A DNA stretch of 64,000 bases, taken from assembly GCF_046098205.1 (NCBI RefSeq), contig NZ_JBJURJ010000028.1, forward strand, positions 14,941 through 78,940, read 5' to 3'. The notes under the pieces were generated by a model, which made no database searches, was not told the DNA's origin, and was given only the letters and a program-made list of their open reading frames with translations. Origin of the DNA: Paenibacillus_AR mesotrionivorans. GTDB taxonomy: Bacteria > Bacillota > Bacilli > Paenibacillales > NBRC-103111. The position numbers were made by a program, and so were the translations under genes. Below, piece by piece: positions 24,500 to 33,685 of the stretch; position 1 is the stretch's first letter; the number at the start of each line of letters is the position of its first letter.

Positions 24500-25489
24500 T
24501 TACTTCTCCTCCGGCAATTCCGTTACCAGACCGGCGAACAGTGCGAGCACAAACTGCTCGGAATCGAAATCCTGCAGGTCCGTCATCTTCTCGCCCAATC
24601 CCACCAGCTTCACCGGAATGTTCATTTCCTGGCGGATGGCGATGACGATACCGCCCTTGGACGTGCTGTCCAGCTTGGTCAGCACCAGTCCGGTCACGCC
24701 GCTTTTGTCGCCGAACAGGCGGGCCTGCTGCAGCGCATTCTGCCCTGTATTGGCGTCCAGCACCAGCAGCACCTCATGGGGAGCATCGGGAATTTCCCGC
24801 TTAATCACGCGGAAAATCTTGTTCAGCTCCTCCATCAGATTGGACTTGTTCTGCATCCGCCCGGCCGTATCGCACAGGAGGATGTCCGCCTGGCGGGTTT
24901 TCGCCGCCTGGATGGCGTCGAACATCACCGCCGCGGGATCGGAGCCGGCCTGCTGCTTGATCACATCCACGCCTACCCGCTGGCCCCAAACCTCCAGCTG
25001 CTCAATAGCGCCGGCACGGAAGGTATCTCCCGCCGCCATCAGTACCTTCTTGCCCTCCTGCTTGAAGCGGTGGGCGAGTTTGCCGATGGTGGTGGTTTTG
25101 CCTACCCCGTTGACGCCTACGAACAGGATCACTGTTAAGCCTGAGGGGGCCATAGTCAGCGTGGCATCCCCTTCCGCATCCAGCAGCCCGATCAGCTTCT
25201 CGGACAGAATCGGACGCAGATCGGAGGCATCCTCGATCCGGCGTTTTTTGACCTCCGCGCGGAGCTCGTCCATCAGATCCATTACTGTATTCACACCCAC
25301 GTCGGCGCCGATGAGAATTTCCTCCAGCTCCTCGTAGAATTCCTCGTCAATTTTCTTCCGGCGGACGAACAGGTCCTCCACCTTTTCCACAAATGCATCG
25401 CGGGTTTTGGCCAGCCCTTCCTTAAACACCGTAGTGACCGCTTCGGTTTTGCTGGTAATGCTTTCTTTTAGTTTACGAAAAAAGCTCAT
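24500..25489 (-). CDS. ftsY: Signal recognition particle receptor FtsY
   Basis: FtsY docks SRP-ribosome complexes at the membrane and hydrolyses GTP together with Ffh. The 329-residue protein has a short charged A/N region ('SFFRKLKESITSKTEAV'), the N domain ending near 100, and a G domain with 'GVNGVGKTTTIGKLA' (P-loop, about 124-138), 'AAGDTFRAGAIEQL', 'DTAGRMQNKSNLM', 'TKLDSTSKGG' and 'GLGEKMTDLQDFD'. It lacks the long acidic N-terminus of the E. coli protein, as is usual for Firmicutes. The start ATG at 25489 has GGAGGAG close upstream. It is 42 bases after smc and is the last gene of the block. Confidence 0.96.
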   Translation of the reverse strand: MSFFRKLKESITSKTEAVTTVFKEGLAKTRDAFVEKVEDLFVRRKKIDEEFYEELEEILIGADVGVNTVMDLMDELRAEVKKRRIEDASDLRPILSEKLIGLLDAEGDATLTMAPSGLTVILFVGVNGVGKTTTIGKLAHRFKQEGKKVLMAAGDTFRAGAIEQLEVWGQRVGVDVIKQQAGSDPAAVMFDAIQAAKTRQADILLCDTAGRMQNKSNLMEELNKIFRVIKREIPDAPHEVLLVLDANTGQNALQQARLFGDKSGVTGLVLTKLDSTSKGGIVIAIRQEMNIPVKLVGLGEKMTDLQDFDSEQFVLALFAGLVTELPEEK

Positions 25490-25531
25490 GGTCTCCTCCT
25501 GGAGTCATAATGGTTCTTGCTTCTGCAGCTC

Positions 25532-28500
25532 CTACGCCGATACTGCCGCTTCCTCCAGCTCCTCGAGACGGACAGAAACCAGCTTGGAGACGCCGCCTTC
25601 CTCCATGGTGACGCCGTAGAGCACATCGGCCTCCTCCATGGTGCCTTTGCGGTGAGTGACCACAATAAACTGGGTCACATCGGAGAATTCCCGCAGGTAA
25701 CCGGCATACCGGGCTACATTGGCTTCGTCCAAGGCCGCCTCCACCTCATCCAGCACGCAGAAGGGAACAGGCTTCACATGGAGAATGGCAAACAGCAGGG
25801 CAATCGCCGTCAAGGCCCGCTCGCCGCCGGAGAGCAGCTGCAGGTTCTGTGTTTTTTTGCCGGGAGGCTGGGCGATGATTTCGATGCCTGTATCCAGAGG
25901 CATAGCCGGGTCCACCAGAACCAGGTCCGCACGGCCGCCGCCGAACAGCTTGGAGAATACCACCGTAAAGTGGGAGCGGATCTGTTCAAAGGTTGCCCGG
26001 AACCGCTTGGACATCTCCTCGTCCATCTCCCGGATTACCTGGTACAGCGACGCTTTGGCGTCCAGCAAATCCTTCTTCTGGCCGCTCAGGAATTCATAAC
26101 GCTCGCTGACTCTGGCGAACTCGTCGATTGCCCCCAGATTCACCTCGCCCAGCCCGTGGATTTCCCGCTTCAGCTCCCTGACTTTCGCCTGGGCCGCAGG
26201 CACATCCTCCGGTGCAGGATAACGGGCCTTGGCCAGCTCGTAGCTCAGCTCATACTCTTCACCAAGCTTCTTCAGCAGGTTATCCAGCTCCACGTCCAGC
26301 CGGTTCATCCGCACCTCCGTCTGGTGAAGACTCTCCTCCACTACCTTCAGGGCATTGCGCTGCTCCCGGGTATGGTTCTCCTCTTCCTCCAGCTTCCGGT
26401 GCCATTCGGCCCTTGAAGCCCGCTTGAAGTCTGTCTGCTCCGTACATTCCCGCTTCTTAATGGACAAATGGTTCAACAGCTCACGCTGCTTCACCAGCTC
26501 CTCCTCGTTTAAAGCAATCTCCCGCTCCAATTGAGCCACCATCCGCCGGTTCTGCTCCAGCTCCCCGGTCTGGACGGCTACATCGGAGCGCATCCGCTCC
26601 TCCTGGCCGGACAAGGATTCCTGCTCCTGGGCAATGGAGGCCACCTTCACCTTCAGCTCCGTCAAGGCGCCCACCAGCTCTTCCTTGGCCAGCTCACTCT
26701 GCTTACGGACCAGCTCGGCCTCACGGATTGCCGTCTGCAGTTCCTTTTCCGTTTCCTCGAGGGCAGCCGCCTGCTCCTGGGCGTGTTTGCGCTTTAAGCT
26801 AAACTCATCAGTCTCCAGGGACACCGCATCCCCGTCCTGGGCATGCAGCTCCAGCTGCTCCTTGGCATGGACCCACTGCTTTTGCAGCGGAGCCACCTCC
26901 GCCAGGAGGCGCTGCTCGTCGCCGCGTTTGGCTTCCCCAGCCTGGCGCAGCTCTTCCAGCCGTTCGTTATCCTTGACCAGGTCCACCTTCATCACCTGAG
27001 CCTTGCGGCGCAGCTCGTTCAGTTGGCCGACGGAGTGTTTGATCTCCACGTCCAGCTCTTCAATCTGCCGCTGGCGTCCCAACAGGTTGGAGGACTTCTT
27101 CTGCAGGCTTCCCCCGGTCATCGAGCCGCCGGGATTCACCACGTCACCCTCCAGGGTTACCACCCGGTACCGGTACTGGCAACGGGCGGCGATCCGGTTA
27201 GCATCCTCCAGACGCTCCGCTACAATCACATTACCCAAGAGGCTGCCTACAATATCAGCATACGCCGGAGCGAAGCTGACCAAATTAACCGCCAGCCCCA
27301 CAAACCCATCCATCCCCGAAATGGAACGCACCTCATGGTCCGGAACAGAACGGGCGCGGATAACATCCAAGGGCAGGAAAGTAGCCCGTCCCAGCTGCTT
27401 GCGCTTCAGGAAGGCAATGGCCTCCCGGCCGTTGGCCTCGTTCTCCACCACCACATGCTGCATGGCTCCGCCAAGGGCGGTTTCCATAGCCAGCTCCACC
27501 TGGGCAGGCACCTTCACCAGCTCTGCAATGGCGCCGTGAATGCCCCGCAGTCCGTCCATCGGCCGGTTCTTCGCCTTCAGAACCTCCTTGACTCCATGCA
27601 TAAAGCCGTCATAGTCATTCTGCATTTCGCGCATGGTATCCCGGCGGGAGGTGAGTGCGTCAAGCTTTTGCTCCCACTTGCGCACAGCCCCCTGAAGCTC
27701 CTCCAAAAGCCCCTGCCGCTCCCGCATACTCTGGGAAAGCTGCAGGAATTGGCTGCGCAGCTCCTCGGATTCCTTCTGGACGATGGACAACTCCTCCTCC
27801 AAAGCGGTTTTGCGCCGCTCCAGCTGGATAAGCTCCTCCTTCCAGCGGGCCCGCTCCTCATCCAAGCGGCCGCCACGTTTGGCCAGGCTTTCGATCTGCT
27901 GCTCCGCGTAACGGGCCTCATGTTTGGCCTGGGCCATTTTGTTCAACGTGTCCAGAAGCTCGCCCTTCAGACGCTCCTCCTCGTCGCTTTTGGTCCCTCC
28001 GGCAACGGCTAAAAGCTTCTCCTCTTCCTCCCGGAGTGCACTTCTGGCCGAGGCCAGACGCTCCTTCACATCCACCATAACGGCGGCAATCCGCGTAAGC
28101 TCGGCATTTCTCTCCGCCAGACGCTTATCCTGGGATTCTGTCACCTGCTCCATCTGCAGCCGGTTGGCCCCGAGATTTTTGCCGCGTTCCCGCAGCACCT
28201 CGCCTTGGCCCTCGCACTTCTCAAACTCCTCGCTTAAAGCCAGCAGCGTTTCCTGCAGCTTCTGCAGCTCCTCATCGAGACGCCGGGTTTCCCACCGGTG
28301 GGTTTCCAATTGGGCATCATGGGCGTTCACCACCGTGGCCAGCTCCAGCTGCTCCTTTTTGAGCCCCTCCATCTTGGCGTTGGTGTCCGACCACTGGCTG
28401 TAAATCTGGTCGATCTGATGCACATACACCGCAATTTCGCTGGCCTTCAGCACTTCCTTCAGTTCCTTGAACTTCACGGCCTTGCGGGACTGCTCCTGCA

Positions 28501-29113
28501 GCGGGGCAATCTGGTCCTCCAGCTCGGACACCAGGTCATGGATCCGCAGCAGATTCTGCTCGGTATCCGAGAGCTTGCGCTCCGCCTCTTTTTTGCGGGA
28601 TTTATATTTGACAATGCCGGAGGCCTCTTCAAAGATCCCTCTGCGGTCCTCCGACTTGGTACTCAGAATTTCCTCAATCCGGCCCTGGCCGATAATGGAA
28701 TAAGCTTCCTTGCCGATGCCTGTATCCATAAACAGCTCGGTGATATCCTTCAGACGGCAGGACTGCTTGTTAATGAGATATTCGCTGTCCCCGTTCCGGT
28801 GCACCCGCCGGGTAACCGTAACCTCGCTGTAGTCCAGGGGCAGCGCCCGGTCCTCATTGTCCAGAGTCAGCGACACCTCGCTGAAGTTCACAGCCTTGCG
28901 GCCATCGCTTCCGGCAAAAATAACATCCTCCATCTTCCCGCCGCGGAGCGACTTGGCGCTCTGTTCCCCCAGCACCCAGCGGATGCCGTCGGAAATATTG
29001 CTTTTACCGCTGCCGTTGGGTCCGACTACCGCAGTAATGCCACGGACAAACTCCAGCTCCGTTTTGTCCGCAAAGGACTTAAAGCCTGCCAATTCGATAC
29101 GCTTCAAAAGCAT
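25532..29113 (-). CDS. smc: Chromosome segregation SMC protein
   Basis: SMC is the ATPase of the condensin-like complex with ScpA and ScpB. The 1193-residue chain has the Walker A 'VGPNGSGKSNISDGIRWVLG' (about 30-50), a long coiled coil, a globular hinge (about 505-670, with 'GFVGLAVNLVSFAPAYADIV' and 'GSMTGG'), the returning coiled coil, and the C-terminal head with 'LSGGERALTAIALLFA' and the Walker B 'FCVLDEVEAALDEAN'. The length is normal for the family. The ATG at 29113 has GAGGTGA 9 bases upstream. It lies between rnc and ftsY, the conserved Bacillus order, but a hairpin repeat at 29255-29312 separates it from rnc. Confidence 0.97.
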   Translation of the reverse strand: MLLKRIELAGFKSFADKTELEFVRGITAVVGPNGSGKSNISDGIRWVLGEQSAKSLRGGKMEDVIFAGSDGRKAVNFSEVSLTLDNEDRALPLDYSEVTVTRRVHRNGDSEYLINKQSCRLKDITELFMDTGIGKEAYSIIGQGRIEEILSTKSEDRRGIFEEASGIVKYKSRKKEAERKLSDTEQNLLRIHDLVSELEDQIAPLQEQSRKAVKFKELKEVLKASEIAVYVHQIDQIYSQWSDTNAKMEGLKKEQLELATVVNAHDAQLETHRWETRRLDEELQKLQETLLALSEEFEKCEGQGEVLRERGKNLGANRLQMEQVTESQDKRLAERNAELTRIAAVMVDVKERLASARSALREEEEKLLAVAGGTKSDEEERLKGELLDTLNKMAQAKHEARYAEQQIESLAKRGGRLDEERARWKEELIQLERRKTALEEELSIVQKESEELRSQFLQLSQSMRERQGLLEELQGAVRKWEQKLDALTSRRDTMREMQNDYDGFMHGVKEVLKAKNRPMDGLRGIHGAIAELVKVPAQVELAMETALGGAMQHVVVENEANGREAIAFLKRKQLGRATFLPLDVIRARSVPDHEVRSISGMDGFVGLAVNLVSFAPAYADIVGSLLGNVIVAERLEDANRIAARCQYRYRVVTLEGDVVNPGGSMTGGSLQKKSSNLLGRQRQIEELDVEIKHSVGQLNELRRKAQVMKVDLVKDNERLEELRQAGEAKRGDEQRLLAEVAPLQKQWVHAKEQLELHAQDGDAVSLETDEFSLKRKHAQEQAAALEETEKELQTAIREAELVRKQSELAKEELVGALTELKVKVASIAQEQESLSGQEERMRSDVAVQTGELEQNRRMVAQLEREIALNEEELVKQRELLNHLSIKKRECTEQTDFKRASRAEWHRKLEEEENHTREQRNALKVVEESLHQTEVRMNRLDVELDNLLKKLGEEYELSYELAKARYPAPEDVPAAQAKVRELKREIHGLGEVNLGAIDEFARVSERYEFLSGQKKDLLDAKASLYQVIREMDEEMSKRFRATFEQIRSHFTVVFSKLFGGGRADLVLVDPAMPLDTGIEIIAQPPGKKTQNLQLLSGGERALTAIALLFAILHVKPVPFCVLDEVEAALDEANVARYAGYLREFSDVTQFIVVTHRKGTMEEADVLYGVTMEEGGVSKLVSVRLEELEEAAVSA

Positions 29114-29254
29114 GTTTTGCGTTCACCTCACAGCTATTGTAACATAACCCGCCCGGTTGAAAATAGGCACCCTTACCCGCTTCGCCCGGCCTTGCGGACA
29201 GCTTCACAGCACGCTGGAGGCCCTATCCCCCTCGCTTAAGGAACCGGCGCCACC

Positions 29255-29312
29255 TAGGGGCTGTCTTCAAACCCTCTTGAGGGCATCCCTCGGAGTTTGA
29301 AGACAGCCCCTA
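29255..29312. repeat. 58-bp palindromic element with perfect 18-bp ends (MITE-like)
   Basis: The arms at 29255-29272 and 29295-29312 are perfect inverted copies (TAGGGGCTGTCTTCAAAC), with a further small CCCTC/GAGGG inner pairing. The GGGGCTGTCT end resembles terminal inverted repeats of some insertion sequences, which suggests a miniature non-autonomous element or its derivative. It lies between rnc and smc. Confidence 0.8.
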
Positions 29313-29334
29313 AAGCCAAAGGGATAGAAGGGAT

Positions 29335-30036
29335 TCAGGCATCCGCACCCTTGCCCAACTGAGACAAGGCCTTGGCCGCCGCCTCCTGCTCCGCTTCCTT
29401 CTTGGAGCGTCCGTTCCCTTGACCCAGCAGGCGCTCGTCCATCCAGACCTCAGCCAAAAACTGCTTCTCATGGGCAGGCCCGCGCTCGTCCACAATCCGG
29501 TATTCCAAAGAAGCGCTGCCCTGCTGCTGCACCAGCTCCTGGAGCTGGGTTTTGTAATCCGCCATTTGGCTTTTACCTTCCCAGTAAATATGCGGGAACA
29601 TATGGGCCCTCAGGAAGGTTTGAACCGCCGCCAGCCCCTGATCCAAGTACAAGGCCCCGATAAATGCCTCAAACACGTCAGCCAGCAGAGCAGGGCGGGA
29701 CCTCCCGCCGGTCATTTCCTCCCCTTTGCCCAGGAGCACAAAATCCCCAAAGCTTAAAGCCACCGCATGTGTCACCAGCGAAGGCTCACAGACAATGGAG
29801 GCCCTCTGCTTGGTCAGTTCTCCCTCGGAGCGCTCCGGGTACTTGGCGTACAGGAATTCCGATACGGTCAATTCCAATACCGCATCCCCAAGAAACTCCA
29901 GCCGTTCATTATCCTTGCTCACCGTCATGCGGTGTTCATTAACATAAGAAGAATGGGTAAAGGCCTGCCTCAGCAGCTCCTGATTGCGGAATGCCACTCC
30001 CAGCTGTTTTTCCAGTTTTCTCAAATCGCTTCCCAA
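29335..30036 (-). CDS. rnc: Ribonuclease III
   Basis: RNase III cuts double-stranded RNA in rRNA processing and mRNA decay. The 233-residue protein has the endonuclease signature 'NERLEFLGDAVLELTVSEFL' (about 43-62), the second acidic site in 'LLADVFEAFIGALYLDQG' (about 115-132), and a C-terminal dsRNA-binding domain from about 160 ('DYKTQLQELVQQQG', 'GQGNGRSKKEAEQEAAAKAL'). The TTG start at 30036 has GGAGGG 7 bases upstream. It is downstream of fabF and upstream of smc, the standard order in Bacillaceae and Paenibacillaceae. Confidence 0.96.
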   Translation of the reverse strand: MGSDLRKLEKQLGVAFRNQELLRQAFTHSSYVNEHRMTVSKDNERLEFLGDAVLELTVSEFLYAKYPERSEGELTKQRASIVCEPSLVTHAVALSFGDFVLLGKGEEMTGGRSRPALLADVFEAFIGALYLDQGLAAVQTFLRAHMFPHIYWEGKSQMADYKTQLQELVQQQGSASLEYRIVDERGPAHEKQFLAEVWMDERLLGQGNGRSKKEAEQEAAAKALSQLGKGADA

Positions 30037-30063
30037 GATTATTCCCTCCCCGGTTCAATGAAA

Positions 30064-30105
30064 ACGCAAGCGGAGTTGAGCCGCCTTGCAGCCCCCCGCT
30101 TGCGT
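30064..30105 (-). terminator. Hairpin between fabF and rnc, possible terminator
   Basis: The perfect 10-bp arms ACGCAAGCGG (30064-30073) and CCGCTTGCGT (30096-30105) enclose a 22-base loop. On the minus strand TTTTC follows. It may attenuate read-through from the fab genes into rnc-smc-ftsY. Confidence 0.6.
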
Positions 30106-30149
30106 GTTCGCGAACCCGTATCTCATGCAGCACGCCGTAGGGCGGGTGC

Positions 30150-31394
30150 TTATGCTTCGTATTTCTTCAAAATAATAGTGGCATTATGTCCGCCGAAGCC
30201 GAAGGAATTGGACATGGCCGCCTTCACCTCCGCCTTGCGGGGGGTGTTGGGCACATAGTCCAGATCACAATCCTCATCCGGGTTGTCCAGATTAATGGTG
30301 GGCGGAATCATGCCGTTCTTCAGGGTCAAGGCAATAATGACGGCTTCCACACCGCCTGCCGCCCCCAGTAAATGCCCGGTCATGGATTTGGTGGAGCTGA
30401 CCGGAACCTTATAGGCATAGTCGCCGAACACGGTCTTCACTGCAGCCGTCTCCGCCTTATCGCCAGCTCCGGTGGAGGTGCCGTGGGCGTTGATATACCC
30501 GATGTCCTCCGGTGTCATTCCCGCACTGCGCAGGGCATGCTTCATGCACCGTGCCGCACCTTCGCCGCCCGGAGCAGGATCGGTCATATGGTGCGCATCC
30601 GCGCTCATTCCGTAACCCACCACTTCCGCATAAATCCGGGCGCCGCGCTTCATCGCATGCTCCAGGGATTCCAGCACCAGAATGCCGGAACCCTCTCCCA
30701 TCACAAAACCGTCCCGGTCCTTGTCAAAGGGCCGGCTGGCCTTCTCGGGTTCATCATTGCGGGTGGACATGGCCCGCAGTGCGCAGAAGCCTGCCATCCC
30801 CATAGGAACGATAGTCGCTTCGGCACCGCCGCAAATCATGACATCCGCCTCGCCGTCCCGGATCAGCCGGAAGGAGTCTCCGATGGAGTGCGTTCCCGTG
30901 GCACACGCAGTAACGGCTGTGCTGTTGGGGCCTTTGGCTCCGGTCAGCATGGAAATCTGTCCGGAGGCCATGTTGGCAATCATCATCGGGATAAAAAACG
31001 GGCTGACCCGCTTGGGGCCCTTTTCCATCAGAATGGTATGCTGCTCTTCCCAGGTTTGAAGGCCGCCGATGCCGGAGCCCACATACACGCCTACCCGCTC
31101 GGGATCTGCATTCTCGCCGATGGAAATTCCTGCATCCTTCAGCGCAGCCTGGCTGGTCACAACGGCAAATTGCACGAAGCGGTCCATCTTGCGGGCTTCC
31201 TTGCGGTCCAGATAATCCTCCGGGTTAAAATCCTTAATGGAAGCGGCGATTTTCGTCGGATAATCACTGACATCCATACTCTCCACAAGGGACACGCCCG
31301 ACTTGCCTTCCAGCAAATTGCCCCAGAAGGTGTCCAGTTCGCGGCCCAATGAAGTCATTACGCCCATTCCGGTCACTACAACTCGTTGCGTCAA
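30150..31394 (-). CDS. fabF: Beta-ketoacyl-ACP synthase II
   Basis: FabF elongates acyl-ACP by condensation with malonyl-ACP. The 414-residue protein has the catalytic Cys in 'AVTACATGTHSIGDSF' (about 163), His in 'YINAHGTSTGAGD' (about 304) and His in 'KSMTGHLLGAAGG' (about 341), the standard Cys-His-His triad. It starts with TTG at 31394, with GAGGTG 7 bases upstream. It is the last fab gene of the cluster and is separated from acpP by 176 bases holding a strong hairpin. Confidence 0.96.
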   Translation of the reverse strand: MTQRVVVTGMGVMTSLGRELDTFWGNLLEGKSGVSLVESMDVSDYPTKIAASIKDFNPEDYLDRKEARKMDRFVQFAVVTSQAALKDAGISIGENADPERVGVYVGSGIGGLQTWEEQHTILMEKGPKRVSPFFIPMMIANMASGQISMLTGAKGPNSTAVTACATGTHSIGDSFRLIRDGEADVMICGGAEATIVPMGMAGFCALRAMSTRNDEPEKASRPFDKDRDGFVMGEGSGILVLESLEHAMKRGARIYAEVVGYGMSADAHHMTDPAPGGEGAARCMKHALRSAGMTPEDIGYINAHGTSTGAGDKAETAAVKTVFGDYAYKVPVSSTKSMTGHLLGAAGGVEAVIIALTLKNGMIPPTINLDNPDEDCDLDYVPNTPRKAEVKAAMSNSFGFGGHNATIILKKYEA

Positions 31395-31526
31395 CTTCTA
31401 TCACCTCGGTATCCAAACGTTATGGTCAAAAACAGGACAAGCCTCATCTATATGGAACCCCATCCCGTCCGGAGGGGCCGTTGCTGCATCCAGTAGCGCT
31501 TTTTGGCGCGGGGTAAACCAACGAGG

Positions 31527-31560
31527 ACAAGTCCCGTTGTCATAATAACAAACGGGACTT
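31527..31560 (-). promoter_or_regulatory. 11-bp hairpin between acpP and fabF
   Basis: The perfect arms CAAGTCCCGTT (31527-31537) and AACGGGACTTG (31550-31560) lie 10 bases after the acpP stop codon. No T run follows on the minus strand, so it is more likely an mRNA-stabilising or processing structure than a terminator. It could help keep acpP mRNA more abundant than fabF mRNA. Confidence 0.6.
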
Positions 31561-31570
31561 GGTGCTCATC

Positions 31571-31804
31571 TTACGCATGAGATTTTATGTAATTCACTAC
31601 TTCTCCCACAGACGTAATCTTTTCTGCATCCTCATCGGAAATTTCAAGATCGAACTCGTCTTCGAGTTCCATCACTAATTCTACTACGTCGAGAGAATCA
31701 GCGCCCAGGTCATCTTTAAAAGAAGCTTCCAGGGTGACTTCTGCTTCATCCACCCCTAAGCGGTCGACGACGATTCGTGTTACACGCTCCAAGATATCGG
31801 ACAT
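31571..31804 (-). CDS. acpP: Acyl carrier protein
   Basis: The 77-residue acidic protein has the 4'-phosphopantetheine attachment site Ser37 in 'DLGADSLDVVELVMELED'. It carries growing acyl chains in fatty acid synthesis. The ATG at 31804 follows AGGAGGTG at 7 bases; an in-frame GTG 9 bases upstream overlaps that site and is not used. It sits between fabG and fabF. Confidence 0.97.
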   Translation of the reverse strand: MSDILERVTRIVVDRLGVDEAEVTLEASFKDDLGADSLDVVELVMELEDEFDLEISDEDAEKITSVGEVVNYIKSHA

Positions 31805-31881
31805 CCGGTTCACCTCCTCTTTGGTATTATACGAGAATTAAAATCAAAATGCCATATCCCGCGGCAAAATATGTAGGGGTA

Positions 31882-32625
31882 TCAACCCATGTACATGCCG
31901 CCGTCCACATGGAGGGTCTGCCCGGTGAGGTAAGACGCATCCTCCGAAGCGAGGAAGCGCACCACACGGGCGATTTCCCCAGGCCCTCCCATTCGTCCAA
32001 GGGGGATCTGGGGAAGAAGGGCACCCTTCTGCTCGTCGGAGAGCTTATCCGTCATATCCGTGGCAATGAAGCCCGGAGCCACAGCATTGACGGTAATCCC
32101 GCGGCTGGCCAGCTCACGGGCCGAGGCCTTGGTCAAGCCGATGACCCCTGCTTTGGCTGCCACATAGTTGGCTTGGCCGGGATTGCCCAGGGCGCCTACC
32201 ACCGAGGAAATATTGATAATTCTGCCGGAGCGCTGCTTCATCATCGGCCGGGTGACCGCTTTGATGCAGTTGAAGACACCCTTCAGGTTCGTGTTGATCA
32301 CCTGGTCGAATTCCTCTTCCTTCATCCGCATAATCAGGTTGTCCCGGGTAATGCCGGCATTATTCACCAGAATATCGATATGGCCGAAGGCCTCGATGGT
32401 CTGGCTGACCATCTGCTCCGCTTCTGCCGCATTTCCCACGTCCGCCTTGATGGTGATGGCACGCCGGCCCATCCCTTCGATTTCGCGGGCAACGGCGGCT
32501 GCCGCCTCCTCGCTGCCTGCGTAGTTGACAGCCACATCTGCGCCCGCCGCCGCCAGCTCCAGGGCAATGGCCCGGCCGATGCCCCGGGACGCCCCGGTGA
32601 CAAGGGCTGTTTTACCGGATAGCAT
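31882..32625 (-). CDS. fabG: 3-oxoacyl-ACP reductase
   Basis: FabG reduces beta-ketoacyl-ACP with NADPH. The 247-residue SDR protein has 'LVTGASRGIGRAIALELA' (about 8-25), 'NNAGITRDNLIMRM', catalytic Ser in 'NISSVVGALGNPGQ', Tyr-x-x-x-Lys in 'NYVAAKAGVIGLTK', and 'VNAVAPGFIATDMT'. These are FabG-specific motifs, unlike the other SDR at 15657. The ATG at 32625 has AGGAGGGAT close upstream. Two short hairpin repeats separate it from fabD. Confidence 0.96.
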   Translation of the reverse strand: MLSGKTALVTGASRGIGRAIALELAAAGADVAVNYAGSEEAAAAVAREIEGMGRRAITIKADVGNAAEAEQMVSQTIEAFGHIDILVNNAGITRDNLIMRMKEEEFDQVINTNLKGVFNCIKAVTRPMMKQRSGRIINISSVVGALGNPGQANYVAAKAGVIGLTKASARELASRGITVNAVAPGFIATDMTDKLSDEQKGALLPQIPLGRMGGPGEIARVVRFLASEDASYLTGQTLHVDGGMYMG

Positions 32626-32641
32626 AAGCGATCCCTCCTAA

Positions 32642-32719
32642 GAGTTTTTGCGCCAGCAAAAACTGGCTTCGTAAGCATATACTTGAGGTTTTGCGCCAGC
32701 AAAAACTGGCTTCATAAGC
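32642..32719. repeat. Two 35-bp direct repeats with TTTTTGC-GCCA-GCAAAAA hairpin
   Basis: Copies at 32642-32676 and 32685-32719 differ at only a few positions, each forming a short stem (TTTTGC...GCAAAA) followed by CTGGCTTC[G/A]TAAGC. They fill the fabD-fabG gap and reach the fabD stop codon. A third diverged copy is at 5273, so the element is dispersed. Confidence 0.85.
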
Positions 32720-32720
32720 T

Positions 32721-33647
32721 TTACAATGAAAATGCGTTGACCGCTTCCAGGCTGTTCAGGGAATAGACGGCAACACTCTTGTCCGTCTTCTTGATCAGTC
32801 CCGCCAGCACACTGCCGGAGCCGATCTCGATGAAGGTATCCACACCCTGGCCGATCAGCCAGGTCACAGTATCCTCCCACAGGACGGGGGAATACACCTG
32901 CTCCACCAGCAGCCTGCGGATTTCCTCCGGCTCGGTTACCGGACGGGCGGTCACATTGGCCACCACCGGAACCTCTGCAGCCGCAACAGGAAGAGCGGCC
33001 AGCACTGCGGCCAGCTTCTCCGCAGCAGGCTTCATCAGCGAGGAGTGGAAAGGACCGCTAACCTCCAGCGGAATCACCCGCTTGGCTCCGGCCTCCTTGC
33101 CCCGTTCCGCTACGGCAGCCACTCCTTCTTTGGTGCCGGAGACTACAATCTGTCCCGGACAATTCAGGTTGGCCAGCTCCACGGCTCCTACCGAGCTGCT
33201 GACTTCTGCACACAGAGCAGCCAGCTCCTGGCGGCCTGCGCCCAGCGTTGCCGCCATAGCGCCTTGTCCCCCCGGTACAGCCTGCTCCATGAGCAGACCG
33301 CGTGCCCGGACCGTACGGATGGCGTCCTCAAAGCTCAGCGCTCCAGCAACCGCAAGCGCGCTATATTCACCCAGGCTGTGCCCGGCCACATAATCGGGGC
33401 GGATGCCTTTTTCCCGGAACACCTGATACAAGGCCAGACTGGTGGCCACCAGAGCAGGCTGGGTATTAGCGGTTTGCTTCAACTGCTCCTCGGGACCGCC
33501 GAATACCAGCTCCGTTAACGGGAAACCCAGCACCCGGTCAGCCAGCTCAAACACCTCTTTTGCCCCGGCATGGGCTTCATACGCGTCCTTGCCCATCCCA
33601 ACGGCCTGGGCTCCCTGGCCGGGAAATACAAATGCGATCTTACCCAT
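32721..33647 (-). CDS. fabD: Malonyl-CoA:ACP S-malonyltransferase
   Basis: FabD loads malonyl units onto ACP. The 308-residue protein has 'FVFPGQGAQAVGMGKDAYE' at its N-terminus, the active-site Ser in 'VAGHSLGEYSALAVAGAL' (about 90), the Arg in 'TVRARGLLMEQA', and the catalytic His in 'VSGPFHSSLMKPA'. The ATG at 33647 has GAGGAG 8 bases upstream; a GTG three codons earlier is less suitable. Confidence 0.96.
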   Translation of the reverse strand: MGKIAFVFPGQGAQAVGMGKDAYEAHAGAKEVFELADRVLGFPLTELVFGGPEEQLKQTANTQPALVATSLALYQVFREKGIRPDYVAGHSLGEYSALAVAGALSFEDAIRTVRARGLLMEQAVPGGQGAMAATLGAGRQELAALCAEVSSSVGAVELANLNCPGQIVVSGTKEGVAAVAERGKEAGAKRVIPLEVSGPFHSSLMKPAAEKLAAVLAALPVAAAEVPVVANVTARPVTEPEEIRRLLVEQVYSPVLWEDTVTWLIGQGVDTFIEIGSGSVLAGLIKKTDKSVAVYSLNSLEAVNAFSL

Positions 33648-33685
33648 TATCCCCACTCCTCAAAAATCAAAATCGTTAGTCTTCG

